Positions 35,783 to 44,713 of a stretch of 64,000 nt of DNA are shown here, piece after piece. Numbering within the stretch: position 1 is the first letter of the stretch; every line of letters starts with the position of its first letter. Under the pieces are notes generated by a model, which worked only from the letters and a program-made list of their open reading frames with translations, searched no databases and was not told the origin of the DNA. The position numbers and the translations under genes were made by a program. The stretch covers positions 248,001 through 312,000 of the forward strand of contig JACKLR010000001.1 of the NCBI GenBank assembly GCA_024235795.1. Reading direction: 5' to 3'. The stretch is from Burkholderiales bacterium (lineage in GTDB: Bacteria > Pseudomonadota > Gammaproteobacteria > Burkholderiales > Nitrosomonadaceae).

Positions 35783-35800
35783 TTGTGATATATATCACAA
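35783..35800. promoter_or_regulatory. CRP-like palindromic site
   Basis: A perfect 18-base palindrome TTGTGATATATATCACAA. It contains the CRP/FNR-family consensus TGTGA-N6-TCACA exactly. It lies in the AT-rich gap between the divergent hicBA operon and the WYL/TerB-like gene. Which regulator binds is unknown. Confidence 0.55.
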
Positions 35801-35988
35801 ATAAATGCTATAGATGTAAGTTAATAAATATAATTGTATATGACATTACTTTTTTTACAAAGGTCAAAAACGCCCAAAATTATTTTCAATTAAATAAATT
35901 CAAACTGAAATACTGCCTGAATTTGTTTGCCGTTAAACTGAAATTGTTATAAGTTCAGAATCTTACAATTTAGACTTGGTATATCAAG

Positions 35989-36777
35989 ATGGAAACCCTT
36001 ATTGGTTTTGTGTTCGTTATAGCATTTGGTTGTTTTGCTGTTTGGGTTTTTACAAAAACTAACAGGAAAACTCATAAGACCACAAAACAAGATGATTACA
36101 TTGATAATGTTCAGGATACTGACAATGAAGAAAAAGATAACTGGGAACGGTTTAATTTCTATGGCGCGCAAGTTATTCCTGCCAAAGGCAGATATCACAT
36201 CACCTATACTGATCAAAGGGGATTGACAACAGAGCGTGACATCACCATCAAGCGCGCCTATGCCGACAATAATCAATTTGCTGTTGGTGCGCATTGTTAT
36301 CTGCGCAACGCTCATCGCAGTTTTATTAATGAAAGTATTTCTAATGCTGTCGATCTTGATACCGGTGAAATTGTTGCCAGTGTTGCACATCATGCTATTG
36401 AGCAATACAACAATAGCAACGAAGGCAAAGTGTGGAAGGCTATAAACAATGAGTACAAACCGCTACTTTTGCTTATTTATGTATGCCGTGCAGATGGTCG
36501 TATGCTGAAAGCTGAGCGTGCCATTGTTGGGGATTATTTGAAGCGCCATTGTCTTGAAATAGAACTTGATGATGTTGAGGTTGATAATGCTATCAAACAA
36601 TTAAGTGAACCCGACAATAGAGAATTCAAGAAAATCATTGCCGACTTGAAAGCTGCCGGAGAAATTGAGAAACTGCGCGATATTACTGACAGTGCAAAGC
36701 GCATTGTTGCAACTCAGAAATCCGTCGATCCACTTGAAAAAGCAGCCATTGAAATACTGGAAGTTGCTTCTCGTTAA
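35989..36777 (+). CDS. Membrane-anchored protein with WYL-like and TerB-like domains
   Basis: A 262-residue protein. Residues 3-22 form one membrane helix, then a charged linker. The middle (about 65-130, RDITIKRAYADNNQFAVGAHCYLRNAHRSF, split in strands, and DTGEIVA) resembles a WYL-like ligand-sensing domain. From about 152 a helical TerB-like domain follows (LLLLIYVCRADGRMLKAERA, then IVGDYLKRHC). Similar WYL/TerB architectures occur near stress and defence genes. It is the only plus-strand gene of island 1 and a cargo candidate. Function unknown. Confidence 0.7.
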   Translation: METLIGFVFVIAFGCFAVWVFTKTNRKTHKTTKQDDYIDNVQDTDNEEKDNWERFNFYGAQVIPAKGRYHITYTDQRGLTTERDITIKRAYADNNQFAVGAHCYLRNAHRSFINESISNAVDLDTGEIVASVAHHAIEQYNNSNEGKVWKAINNEYKPLLLLIYVCRADGRMLKAERAIVGDYLKRHCLEIELDDVEVDNAIKQLSEPDNREFKKIIADLKAAGEIEKLRDITDSAKRIVATQKSVDPLEKAAIEILEVASR

Positions 36778-36823
36778 ATAAATGGATCTCAATAATTCAG
36801 CTTTGATTACGGTGTGTTACATC

Positions 36824-37324
36824 TTAATTTAATATCTGACTCAATCGCGCCATAAGTGAAGGGTAAATTTCATCGCCGGGTTTTGCTTTGAAAACCTCGC
36901 AAAAATGAAATAACAATTCTTCTTCGTCTTCCTCCAGGTAATCAGAAACTTCACTCATGTAGATTATGTAAAGACATGCTTGAACTTGAAGCAATTTTTC
37001 AGCTGTTATCTTCACGTCGTTGTCTTTAAGAACGATACCAAGCCAGCCAGGCTGATTAAACCATAATTTGGGTACTACATCTGTTAAAACAAAGCTAATA
37101 ACATGGCGTTCATAATCATCAGAATGGTTGATCTGTGTTAACTCAGGCTTAACACCAGGGTTGGAATCCATGCGCCAGTTCTTAGTTTGCGTAACATCCA
37201 GATTTTGCCGTCGCCATTCGATACATGCTTCTATGCCTTTATCCGTGGGCATTCCTCGTGCTTCGAGTTTATATAGTTGTGTTCTTGAGATACCCAAGTT
37301 TTTTGCTAGCTGTGTTTTATTCAT
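36824..37324 (-). CDS. Helix-turn-helix regulator-like protein
   Basis: About 166 residues from the ATG at 37324. The N-terminal NKTQLAKNLGISRTQLYKLEARGMPTD is a clear helix-turn-helix of the Fis/invertase-like kind. The rest (about 45-166) is helical and acidic with no known domain recognised. It is 157 bases downstream of the next island gene. A role in island regulation or in DNA packaging (terminase-small-like HTH) cannot be separated from sequence alone. Confidence 0.65.
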   Translation of the reverse strand: MNKTQLAKNLGISRTQLYKLEARGMPTDKGIEACIEWRRQNLDVTQTKNWRMDSNPGVKPELTQINHSDDYERHVISFVLTDVVPKLWFNQPGWLGIVLKDNDVKITAEKLLQVQACLYIIYMSEVSDYLEEDEEELLFHFCEVFKAKPGDEIYPSLMARLSQILN

Positions 37325-37481
37325 AGTGTTTACCTGTAAACTATCCACCCATTTAGAAAATTGAATTTCTGGTATAAATTCGCGGCCTTCATTATCCTTG
37401 AGCGGTTATTCCCGTATAGGACCCGTAAGTCAATGTTTTTAAGTTTTTTTCCTTTCATTTGGTTTTCAATGGTTATCCATA

Positions 37482-37988
37482 TTATTGAATCTGTGCGCCA
37501 TTGATCAAATCAATTAACCCGAATGGATCATACTTTTCCTTCGGTATCAGCATCTCAAAACTGAAAAGGTCACGAATAGCAACAGTCAATATGACGTTAT
37601 CAGAATCAGTTTTATCATCTGTAATATAGACACGTTGTTTGTCCGGATTGTCTGCAAGCATTGACAAAACTTTTTGTTGCCGGTCATCGCTGTTTGGCTC
37701 TGTAATAACCTTTGATCCTTGTGCTTGCTCCAAGAAATACGCCATTGCTTCAGGATCGTTTTTGCATTTATTAAGAACAATGCAATGATCTTCTTCAGGT
37801 TCGCCAATCCTAAAAAGCCATGCCTTTATTATTTGAATTTGAATACTCGTATTTTTCTCACAAAACAAAGTTGGCGAAAAATCCAGCATTTCCGACATAT
37901 CCAGCACTGACGCGGGTTTCGGTTCGTTATTTCCAGCACTAATACAGCACTGTGCCGCAGATTCAACACTTAAATTATGCTTAATCAC
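37482..37988 (-). CDS. Hypothetical island protein coupled to the primase gene
   Basis: A 168-residue protein not recognised. The GTG start at 37988 overlaps the primase stop (GTGATTAA) and has AAGGAT upstream, so it is translated with the primase. The middle segment LNKCKNDPEAMAYFLEQAQG looks helical; the tail LIPKEKYDPFGLIDLINGAQ is more regular. Possibly a replication accessory protein by position. Confidence 0.6.
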   Translation of the reverse strand: MIKHNLSVESAAQCCISAGNNEPKPASVLDMSEMLDFSPTLFCEKNTSIQIQIIKAWLFRIGEPEEDHCIVLNKCKNDPEAMAYFLEQAQGSKVITEPNSDDRQQKVLSMLADNPDKQRVYITDDKTDSDNVILTVAIRDLFSFEMLIPKEKYDPFGLIDLINGAQIQ

Positions 37989-39558
37989 GATTTTTTATCC
38001 TTAAACCGCAAATTCCGCGGCCACTTCCGCGCCGCGCCTCATGCACATCCATATTTAGTGTTTCGCAGGTCTGAATTAGGATTTCCCGAAAACGACGAAT
38101 TGCGAGAGGTGTTTTGTGACTTCTTAAACACCATTGCAAATAGTTGGCGTATAACCACGTGGAAACATTCTGATATGTGGTTTCATATCCCGGCTCTCTA
38201 ATTTCGCGTTTATCACCTATTTGTGTCCACGCTTCCGGATCGTATACAGTGCATTCGCTCAACCAGTCGGCTACCGGATTTGTTGCCTGCATAGCATCAA
38301 GATCAGCGTTTCGTATCCGATCTGGTGGGTTGTTAATGATCTGCGTTATTTCATCATGTGACAATTCAAGCAGCCAATTAACCAAGCCGGGCAATTCGGA
38401 ATGTAATACTGCTTCTTCACCACCTTGATTCTTCCAAGCCTGCTTTTCTTCATTGGTGGCGCGTCTATTGAAAATAACAGTTATCCGCCGCCTGTCGAGG
38501 CCACTTGTATGATCTGTTAATTGAAGTGACTCATTGCTAGCCATAACCACCAAACCATGGAAAATGAAGCTTCCTGCCTGTTGCTGGTGTTTGCGTTCCA
38601 ACCGTATATGGTCTTGCCCGGTAATCGCCTTCAGATTGTTGATTGAACCGCCGTACTTGTCGGAATCAGAAATAACCGCTAGTCGTTTGTTGTATAAAGT
38701 GGCCGTTTCAAAACGGTTCTGTTCCAGTTGATCCAAGCTGGTTATAGCCGTATTTGTTTGACCTATTAGTGCGGTGAGCAAGCGCATGAATGTACCTTTC
38801 CCAGTCCCGCCGCTACCTTTCAAATGCAGAAATTTTTGAAGATCATTGCGCCCATGTAATACGGCTGCCATCCAGGCACGCAAAAACTGAACCGTTTCCA
38901 TATCTTCATCGACTGCTAACTTCATCCAGCTTTTGATAGCAGAGCAATCGCCATCCAGCTTATATTCATAAGGTAGGCACCAAGTTTGGGCGTTTTCTGG
39001 TGAAATAGATTCAAGCTTTCGGGTTGTTAAATCAAGCAATCCATTTTTAAATGGTAGTTTTGCATGATCTACTTTTGGTAATGGCAACATGGCACCATCA
39101 ATAAGCAGCGATCTGATTCCATTTTTATATGCTGCTCTAAATCCAAGTTTTCCGGCACCTTTATAAATCAGATCAATTAAAACTTCATCTGCTTGCTGTG
39201 GTGTCTCCAATGGTTGCCAGTGACTACCAACAAATTCATGCCAAGTTTGTGATTTGATATCGTGAGACAAAAAACCCGTTAATGATTCTTTAAGTATTTC
39301 CGCTGCTTTTGACTCTATTAATAAAAATTCACTTGTACCTTGTTTGGTTTCTACACAATGAATCAAAGCATCTCTATCAATCTTTGGTTTGGTGTTGGTT
39401 TGATGCTGTATTAGTGCTGTATTGGTAGCCTCAAAACCGTTGCTAGTGCTGGAAGTGTCGAAACTGTTGTATTTTTCTGCATCGCCCGAAAGTTTCTGCA
39501 TTAAAAAAGCTTTTCCTTTTTCAGTGCTGCAATCCGTATATGTTTTACTATCAGTCAT
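37981..39558 (-). CDS. P4-type primase-helicase (D5/SF3 family)
   Basis: Replication helicase of the island, about 525 residues from the ATG at 39558, which overlaps the stop of the preceding gene (ATGACTGA) and has GAGG upstream. A D5 N-terminal-like region (about 165-260) precedes the SF3 helicase core: Walker A KGSGGTGKGTFMRLL, Walker B-like LAVISDSDKYGG and motif C VVMASNESLQLTD. A C-terminal winged-helix region with an RFREILIQTCETL segment follows. The primase zinc-finger part is encoded by the separate gene upstream. Together they resemble phage P4 alpha split in two. Confidence 0.9.
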   Translation of the reverse strand: MTDSKTYTDCSTEKGKAFLMQKLSGDAEKYNSFDTSSTSNGFEATNTALIQHQTNTKPKIDRDALIHCVETKQGTSEFLLIESKAAEILKESLTGFLSHDIKSQTWHEFVGSHWQPLETPQQADEVLIDLIYKGAGKLGFRAAYKNGIRSLLIDGAMLPLPKVDHAKLPFKNGLLDLTTRKLESISPENAQTWCLPYEYKLDGDCSAIKSWMKLAVDEDMETVQFLRAWMAAVLHGRNDLQKFLHLKGSGGTGKGTFMRLLTALIGQTNTAITSLDQLEQNRFETATLYNKRLAVISDSDKYGGSINNLKAITGQDHIRLERKHQQQAGSFIFHGLVVMASNESLQLTDHTSGLDRRRITVIFNRRATNEEKQAWKNQGGEEAVLHSELPGLVNWLLELSHDEITQIINNPPDRIRNADLDAMQATNPVADWLSECTVYDPEAWTQIGDKREIREPGYETTYQNVSTWLYANYLQWCLRSHKTPLAIRRFREILIQTCETLNMDVHEARRGSGRGICGLRIKNRD

Positions 39559-40024
39559 ACGCGGCCTCAATCAGGCTGCAAGCTAAAATCATTCGATCAA
39601 TCTCCGACTTATCAACTCTTTTACCATTAATAATGCGGATCGCTGTGACGGTGATAATCATCGCTTCACGTTGAATACATCTCAAAACATCCACCGCCGG
39701 GAATGGGTTTTTAATTGGTTTCCGTTCGCCTGATTCAGGGAACAAATCGCTTAATTCCATTCCAATGGAAGATACAATTTCAAATGCACTGCAACCGGCG
39801 AAACACTTTAATAGGATAGTCCCGTCATCGTCTCGGATCGCTAAACTTGGGTTTTTGTCTTGATGCGCCGGGCAACATGCAAGATAACGTCCGTTACCGG
39901 TTTTTTTAACTTTGAAAAGCTGGCTTAGTAAATGATCTATGCCGCGTTTGTTGGTATAATCTCGTTTGTATGTAGTCTCAAATGCGCCCTTGCCTGCTAG
40001 CGGGGCGTTTCTCGTTGTGGTCAT
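39551..40024 (-). CDS. CHC2 zinc-finger primase-like protein
   Basis: About 157 residues from the ATG at 40024, chosen for the GGAGGT ribosome site just upstream. YLACCPAHQDKNPSLAIRD with LLKCFAGCSAFEI provides the Cys-His-Cys-Cys set of DnaG-type zinc-binding domains (about residues 47-80). No TOPRIM catalytic core is visible after it, so it may act as a DNA-recognition partner of the helicase encoded next. Translation is coupled to that gene by an 8-base overlap. Confidence 0.82.
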   Translation of the reverse strand: MTTTRNAPLAGKGAFETTYKRDYTNKRGIDHLLSQLFKVKKTGNGRYLACCPAHQDKNPSLAIRDDDGTILLKCFAGCSAFEIVSSIGMELSDLFPESGERKPIKNPFPAVDVLRCIQREAMIITVTAIRIINGKRVDKSEIDRMILACSLIEAAYD

Positions 40025-40028
40025 GTTT

Positions 40029-40280
40029 TTATACCTCCACCCCAAGTAATTTCTTAATTTCAGCCACTGGCCACGCTAAGCGGCCATTGATGCGGATTGG
40101 GTGAATTAATCCAACCTGGAAACACGCCCACGCTCGCAAGGTTTGCGGTTTTCGATTCAGATAATAAGCGGCCTCGTCGGTTCGCACATGCGTGCGAGTT
40201 ACTTTTTCAATGGGAGTGAAAACAATATTTTGTGAAGCAAATGTTTCTGGGAAGGAATTTTGATTTTTTACTGTTTGCAT
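40029..40280 (-). CDS. AlpA-like DNA-binding protein
   Basis: An 83-residue protein with an excisionase/AlpA-type winged helix-turn-helix: VRTDEAAYYLNRKPQTLRAW, then INGRLAWPVAEIKKLL. Such proteins regulate integrase genes or direct excision in satellites. It ends 4 bases before the zinc-finger gene and starts the replication operon. A palindromic region lies directly upstream. Confidence 0.8.
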   Translation of the reverse strand: MQTVKNQNSFPETFASQNIVFTPIEKVTRTHVRTDEAAYYLNRKPQTLRAWACFQVGLIHPIRINGRLAWPVAEIKKLLGVEV

Positions 40281-40314
40281 TTTTAACCATCAAATTTTGT
40301 TGAGATGGTTAATT

Positions 40315-40403
40315 ATCATTTACATAGAAAACAACTTGAATACTACATACGCGTAGAAGGTGTCCGCTACGCGTAGCGGATATGGTGACAGTAAATTTTC
40401 ATC
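40315..40403. promoter_or_regulatory. Palindrome-rich control region (operator or replication origin)
   Basis: The stretch holds a perfect 18-base palindrome TCCGCTACGCGTAGCGGA (40363-40380). A second TACGCGTAG copy lies 15 bases to its left (40348-40356), and outer arms read ACATAGAAAA and TTTTCATCTATGT. It lies before the AlpA-like gene. It could be the binding site for that protein or an origin used by the P4-type primase-helicase. Confidence 0.5.
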
Positions 40404-40414
40404 TATGTAGTTGC

Positions 40415-40999
40415 CTAAGATTTTGGGGGTGGAGTGTTTCGCAATGCCTTACGTGCCGATCCGAATGATGGAAATCCTAATGCTTGATATTCTTCTTCCG
40501 CGCATAAATCACGCGTAGAATATTTGCCACTTGCCCATATTTCTCGAAGCTGCGATATTTTTGCTTCTCTTTCTTTTTTAGTTTTCTCATGACGAATTGT
40601 TACAGCATGACTTCCAGACTTTGATTGAGTATCTTTTTCTACTATTTCAATTAATGGAAACAAAACCGCTTCTAAATCATATTCGAACAACTTTCTATCT
40701 TCTATGACGATTATAAGAGCGTCTACGACCTCTTTTATTTCTGGTGTCATATCTTGATGATTAGCTGCAGTTCGCAAAGACTCAAGCAATACCTTAATGG
40801 CCTTCTCATGATGTGCATTGGCCTTCATCCCATCATCAAACCACTGAAACAGCTCTTTATTCTGTTCAAAAATTTCTTTCCATCTTTTTCTTGACTCAGC
40901 CTCGGCTTCAAGCTTTTTTCTTTCAAGTTCCTCTCTTTTTTCAGGCGTTAGACTGGCTAGATATTTTTTGCGGGCTTCTTTTACTGATAATTTCGACAT
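40415..40999 (-). CDS. Hypothetical coiled-coil island protein
   Basis: About 194 residues from the ATG at 40999, which has AAGGAG seven bases upstream. The first 60 residues are highly charged and helical (KEARKKYLASLTPEKREELE), consistent with a coiled coil. The tail (LREIWASGKYSTRDLCAEEE, ALGFPSFGSARKALRN) looks like a helix-turn-helix that could bind DNA. Family not recognised. It lies between the palindrome region and the integrase gene. Confidence 0.6.
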   Translation of the reverse strand: MSKLSVKEARKKYLASLTPEKREELERKKLEAEAESRKRWKEIFEQNKELFQWFDDGMKANAHHEKAIKVLLESLRTAANHQDMTPEIKEVVDALIIVIEDRKLFEYDLEAVLFPLIEIVEKDTQSKSGSHAVTIRHEKTKKEREAKISQLREIWASGKYSTRDLCAEEEYQALGFPSFGSARKALRNTPPPKS

Positions 41000-41123
41000 A
41001 CGTACTCCTTCAAGTACACTCTTCAAGAGATACCACCCCAGGCGGTGAAGGTTTCCGCTTTTCGCTTGGCCGTGCTAGGGATGGCGTAACTTTATAATAC
41101 CTTGCTTTTGCTTACTATATTGC

Positions 41124-42461
41124 TCATGTAGTAGTTACAGCATGTAACCCTTGTTTAGTCGGTATGTATTTAATTCCAGCCTGTTCTAAAATCCATTTTT
41201 CATATTTTTCATGCCATACCGCCAATAATTCAAGTGGCCTATCAATATAGTGACGTTCTGCTGTTGCGCTTGGTGCGTGTCCCATTATCTGCGCTACTAT
41301 TCCGCGTGGCATCTCCACCCATTCAGCCAAGCTTGCGAAGGTTCTTCTTAATCCGTGTAGTGTTAAAGGTGGTAATCCGGCAATAGATAGCGCCCGATTG
41401 TGGGGAATACGTGGCTCAACTATACGACCATTGGATGATGTAGGGCTGCTAAAAACCCATTCATTACGGCGCGGTAATGCTGCTATCAAACTACAGAAAT
41501 ATGGTGTTAACGGAATTTTTCGGCCTTCTTCAAAAACCTTATCTTTTATCCATAAATTATTCCATTGAAAATCTACGTCTTGCCAGCGTAAACAGGCTAG
41601 TTCTTCACGTCTGCAACCAAGCAATAACAAACCTTGCAGATAAGCTGAAATAGTCGGATTATTTAGTTCACGTACTGCTTTAAACCATATTGACAAATGC
41701 GCTCTTTGCAATACATCAAATTTCTTACTTTTCCGGCTTGGCACTTCGTCTCGCAAATCTTTGCTTTCAACGGCTTGCGAATCAATAACAGCGTTATATT
41801 CAGGACGTGAAGCACACCATCGCCAAAAAGCGCGGAACATTTCGAAACCTTGCCGAGCATTATTTGCTCGTGTTTCTGCTTCTTTACGCTGCCAGTCTTT
41901 CAAAACTTCTGCATTAATATCGGTTAATCTCATTTGCAGCAAAGGAAATAATACACCTTGCTTCGTTAATCCTCCGCCGCGTTTTTTTCTTTCCCCGCCA
42001 GCTTGGGACAGGTTTTCATGATCTCTTAAATGACGTTCACCCCATTTTTTACCGCGTTCTATATGGTTACGCTGCATTTTGTCTTTTTGGTAGGCAAGAT
42101 ATGCGTTCCATGCCTCACTAACCAGCATAGATTTACGTTTAGATTCTGACCTCACAGACTCAGCTTTTTTTCGTTTTTCTTCAGCTTCCTGTCTTGGGTC
42201 GATTCCTTGATCAATTAATGTTTGTAAACGACGGGCTTCTTCTTTTGCAGCTTTTATTTTCCACACATCAACCTTGCCAATGGTTACACGGATGGTTTTT
42301 CCTTCAATTCGTGATTGGTAAATATAACGCTTGATAGTTGATCCTGCTGTTGCTCTAACAGCTAAACCTTTTACTTCACTACACCATAAAAAATCTTGGT
42401 TCCTGCCATCTGCACATTGAAAGTCAGATATGCGGTTTGTTGTGAGATTGACTTTTGCCAT
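41124..42461 (-). CDS. int: Tyrosine-type site-specific integrase
   Basis: A 445-residue integrase. The N-terminal arm-binding domain (KGLAVRATAGSTIKRYIYQS, TIGKVDVWKIKAAKEEARRL) is the DUF4102-like type of P4-family integrases. Catalytic residues are Arg in LLLGCRREELACLRWQDVD, His and Arg in LTLHGLRRTFASLA, a second His in MGHAPSATAERHY and the nucleophilic Tyr in that same motif. The gene lies about 175 bases inside the right repeat, as usual for tRNA-integrating elements. Ribosome site AAGGT. Confidence 0.96.
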   Translation of the reverse strand: MAKVNLTTNRISDFQCADGRNQDFLWCSEVKGLAVRATAGSTIKRYIYQSRIEGKTIRVTIGKVDVWKIKAAKEEARRLQTLIDQGIDPRQEAEEKRKKAESVRSESKRKSMLVSEAWNAYLAYQKDKMQRNHIERGKKWGERHLRDHENLSQAGGERKKRGGGLTKQGVLFPLLQMRLTDINAEVLKDWQRKEAETRANNARQGFEMFRAFWRWCASRPEYNAVIDSQAVESKDLRDEVPSRKSKKFDVLQRAHLSIWFKAVRELNNPTISAYLQGLLLLGCRREELACLRWQDVDFQWNNLWIKDKVFEEGRKIPLTPYFCSLIAALPRRNEWVFSSPTSSNGRIVEPRIPHNRALSIAGLPPLTLHGLRRTFASLAEWVEMPRGIVAQIMGHAPSATAERHYIDRPLELLAVWHEKYEKWILEQAGIKYIPTKQGLHAVTTT

Positions 42462-42635
42462 GCAATACCTTATTAAATTTGTAAAGTATTTGTAACCATA
42501 TTTGTAAGCAAATTTTCGGAATACTTACAAATTCCAATCAACACAGATCATAACACACAATTTAATAAATCATTGAAACATGTAATAAATAGCGGATAAT
42601 TAAATACTGATCAACACAAAGAAATACTATATTAT

Positions 42636-42673
<38 letters not shown>

Positions 42674-42685
<12 letters not shown>

Positions 42686-42706
42686 GCTTATCCTGCTTCA
42701 TAATCA
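42674..42706 (+). repeat. Left direct repeat of island 2
   Basis: Thirty-three bases (from CCCCCGCAACCAGCTTATCC to CATAATCA) repeated exactly at 54336-54368. The first 12 bases match the end of tRNA-fMet. The last three bases hold the stop codon of the recombinase. Confidence 0.9.
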
Positions 42707-44203
42707 TAGGGTTATGAGGATTACCAGGAAGCCTTGATTTACGGGGCTTTTCATTGTTTTCGCAAACAGCATTATTCTTAACTGACGAATTACTTCCGGA
42801 GAAGACTCTTCACCAGCACAAAAATCGTCCTGCCAACCAATATTTTGATCACCTGATTCGGTCATCATTTTGACTTGCTGCAACAAAGGATCGTTTTCGT
42901 TGATTCTTTGCTGCTTTCCTGCTGAAACAGTTAATATTCCAGCCAGGTCGCCATGCAAATCAATGGCGTATTCTTTCCCGTCCGCTTTGGGCGTAAGGAC
43001 AATTTTGTCTATGAGGCCCCTGAGCAGCTCTGCGGCCTCTGATCTGGTTTCTTTTTTATTCAGTGACGCGCGCAGCGCATTCACCTCTTCCTGATAGCGT
43101 AGAGACATGTTGGGGTGTAACAGTACCGGTGTCTCTTCTTTACCTTCCAGAAAGCGCTCCAGTGCCTCACGGCGCTCTACAATTTTGAGCATCGGCCCTT
43201 TGATCTCAGAGCCAGGAACACCATCTTTGATGGCCTGGATGAGTTTTTCTTTCTCAACTTCCAGCTTGGCCAATTCCTTTTTGCTACGATCAATCGCAGC
43301 GTTTCGTGTTCTGCGCAGCTCATTGATGTGTTTTGTGTACTCTTCACAAAACACCTTTACCAATTCAGGGGTCATCAAATAATGCTGAAGCGCCTCCAAA
43401 ATGGTGTGCTCCAGATTTTCCTGTTTGATCGTCAGCCTGTTGCTACACGTCCCCTTATTGCGTGAAGTTGAGCAACCATACCGATCAGCGGATACTTTGC
43501 TCATACCGCCACCGCAGCAACCACACGTCAGAAGATAGGAAAATAAGTTTTGAGGGCGTTGTTTCGCCCAGAATTGCGGTTCATCATCCAATGCTTTCTG
43601 CCGTGCTTTGGCACTGTCCCATAAATCTTGGTCAATAATGCGCAAATGCGGCACTTCCGCAATGATCCAGTCCTTTTCTGGATTAAGTCTGGCAATACGT
43701 TTACCGGTATCCGGGTCTTTGATAAAACGCTGCCGGTTCCAAACCAACCGGCCAATATAAAGTTCGTTATTGATTATGCCTGTGCCACGTCTTCTGTTGC
43801 CGTAGATTGTGCTCGCACCCCACGCTTTACCCGAAGGACATGCAATGCCGTTTTTATTCAGCTTATGAGCGATTTTCTTGGGAGAAATACCGGCAGCATA
43901 GTCCCGGAATATTTGCCGGATGATTTCTGCTTCTTCTTCTACAATTCCCCGGTCGCCACGGATAGCTTCGCCATTGCTGTCCATTTGTTTGATAACGCGG
44001 TAGCCATAGCAAAGGCCGCCGCCTGATTTACCCTTCTCAACACGTCCACTTAAACCGCGATGGGTTTTAGCGGCCAAGTCCTTGAGAAACAGGGCATTCA
44101 TTGTGCCCTTTAGCCCAATGTGAATATCGCTGACTTCACCGCCATCAGACAGAGTATGAAGTGCTATTCCTGCAAACTGAAACGCTTTTTGCTGCCAGTT
44201 CAA
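42704..44203 (-). pseudogene. Large serine recombinase lacking the catalytic domain
   Basis: About 499 codons of a large serine recombinase. Present are the end of the resolvase domain with its long helix (GLKGTMNALFLKDLAAKTHRG), the recombinase domain (GGLCYGYRV, IIRQIFRDYAAGISPKKIAH, WGASTIYG), the zinc ribbon with CGCCGGGMS and CSNR, and a coiled coil (about 290-350). The first 100 or so residues with the nucleophilic Ser are missing. At 44203 the frame runs into unrelated sequence: a 25-codon reading frame (ATG at 44222, strong AGGAGG site, MKLITRFELAAK start) that belonged to another gene. A deletion joined the two. Confidence 0.85.
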
Positions 44204-44713
44204 ATCTTGTAATCAGTTTCATCTTAACCTCCTGATGTTGGAGGCCGCGCCAATCGCGACCTTTGATAAGGCCGGTGGAGCGCAGATGATGAAAAACTGC
44301 ACCTTTGGTCGAAATATATGGAGAAGCGCAATAATTGCGCTTGCAGCTCTCGTTTATCGTCTGTGCAATTTTTCGGATTTATAAAAGGTTGAGATCAGTG
44401 CGCCTTTCTTAATAGAAGGCGGTTAAAGCTGATTGCTTGCGTGCGTGGCAGCAAAAGCCTGCCAGTGTTGCAATTATTGAAGAACAAATTTGACGCACTA
44501 GAAGGTGCGCCTGTTTCAAAACAAATGGAGGGGTTCTCGTTCCCCTCAAAGTCAAGAAAAATGACGGTTTCCGCCTGATCCACTGCGTGGGGCAGACCCT
44601 CCGCAATTTTTCTGGACTTTTTCACGTCCGCCTTAGTCGCCCTAGTCGGCAGAGGTTCATGAGCGAGCAAACGCTTCGCTTAGAACCTCAACACCGAATT
44701 AAGGAGAAAGACT
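44204..44713. other. 510-base non-coding region upstream of ardA
   Basis: No convincing gene. It holds the 25-codon gene fragment (44222 down to 44145, minus strand), a hairpin AAGCGCAA-TAA-TTGCGCTT (44324-44342) and the ardA ribosome site AAGGAG. Several further GC-rich inverted stretches lie between 44400 and 44680. Long structured leaders before ardA can act as single-stranded-DNA promoters in conjugative plasmids; that function here is only a possibility. Confidence 0.5.

Noticed and set aside
44395..44670. 91-codon minus-strand frame upstream of ardA
   Set aside because: No ribosome site and no known domain; the region has inverted stretches that explain an open frame by chance. A real small gene cannot be fully excluded.
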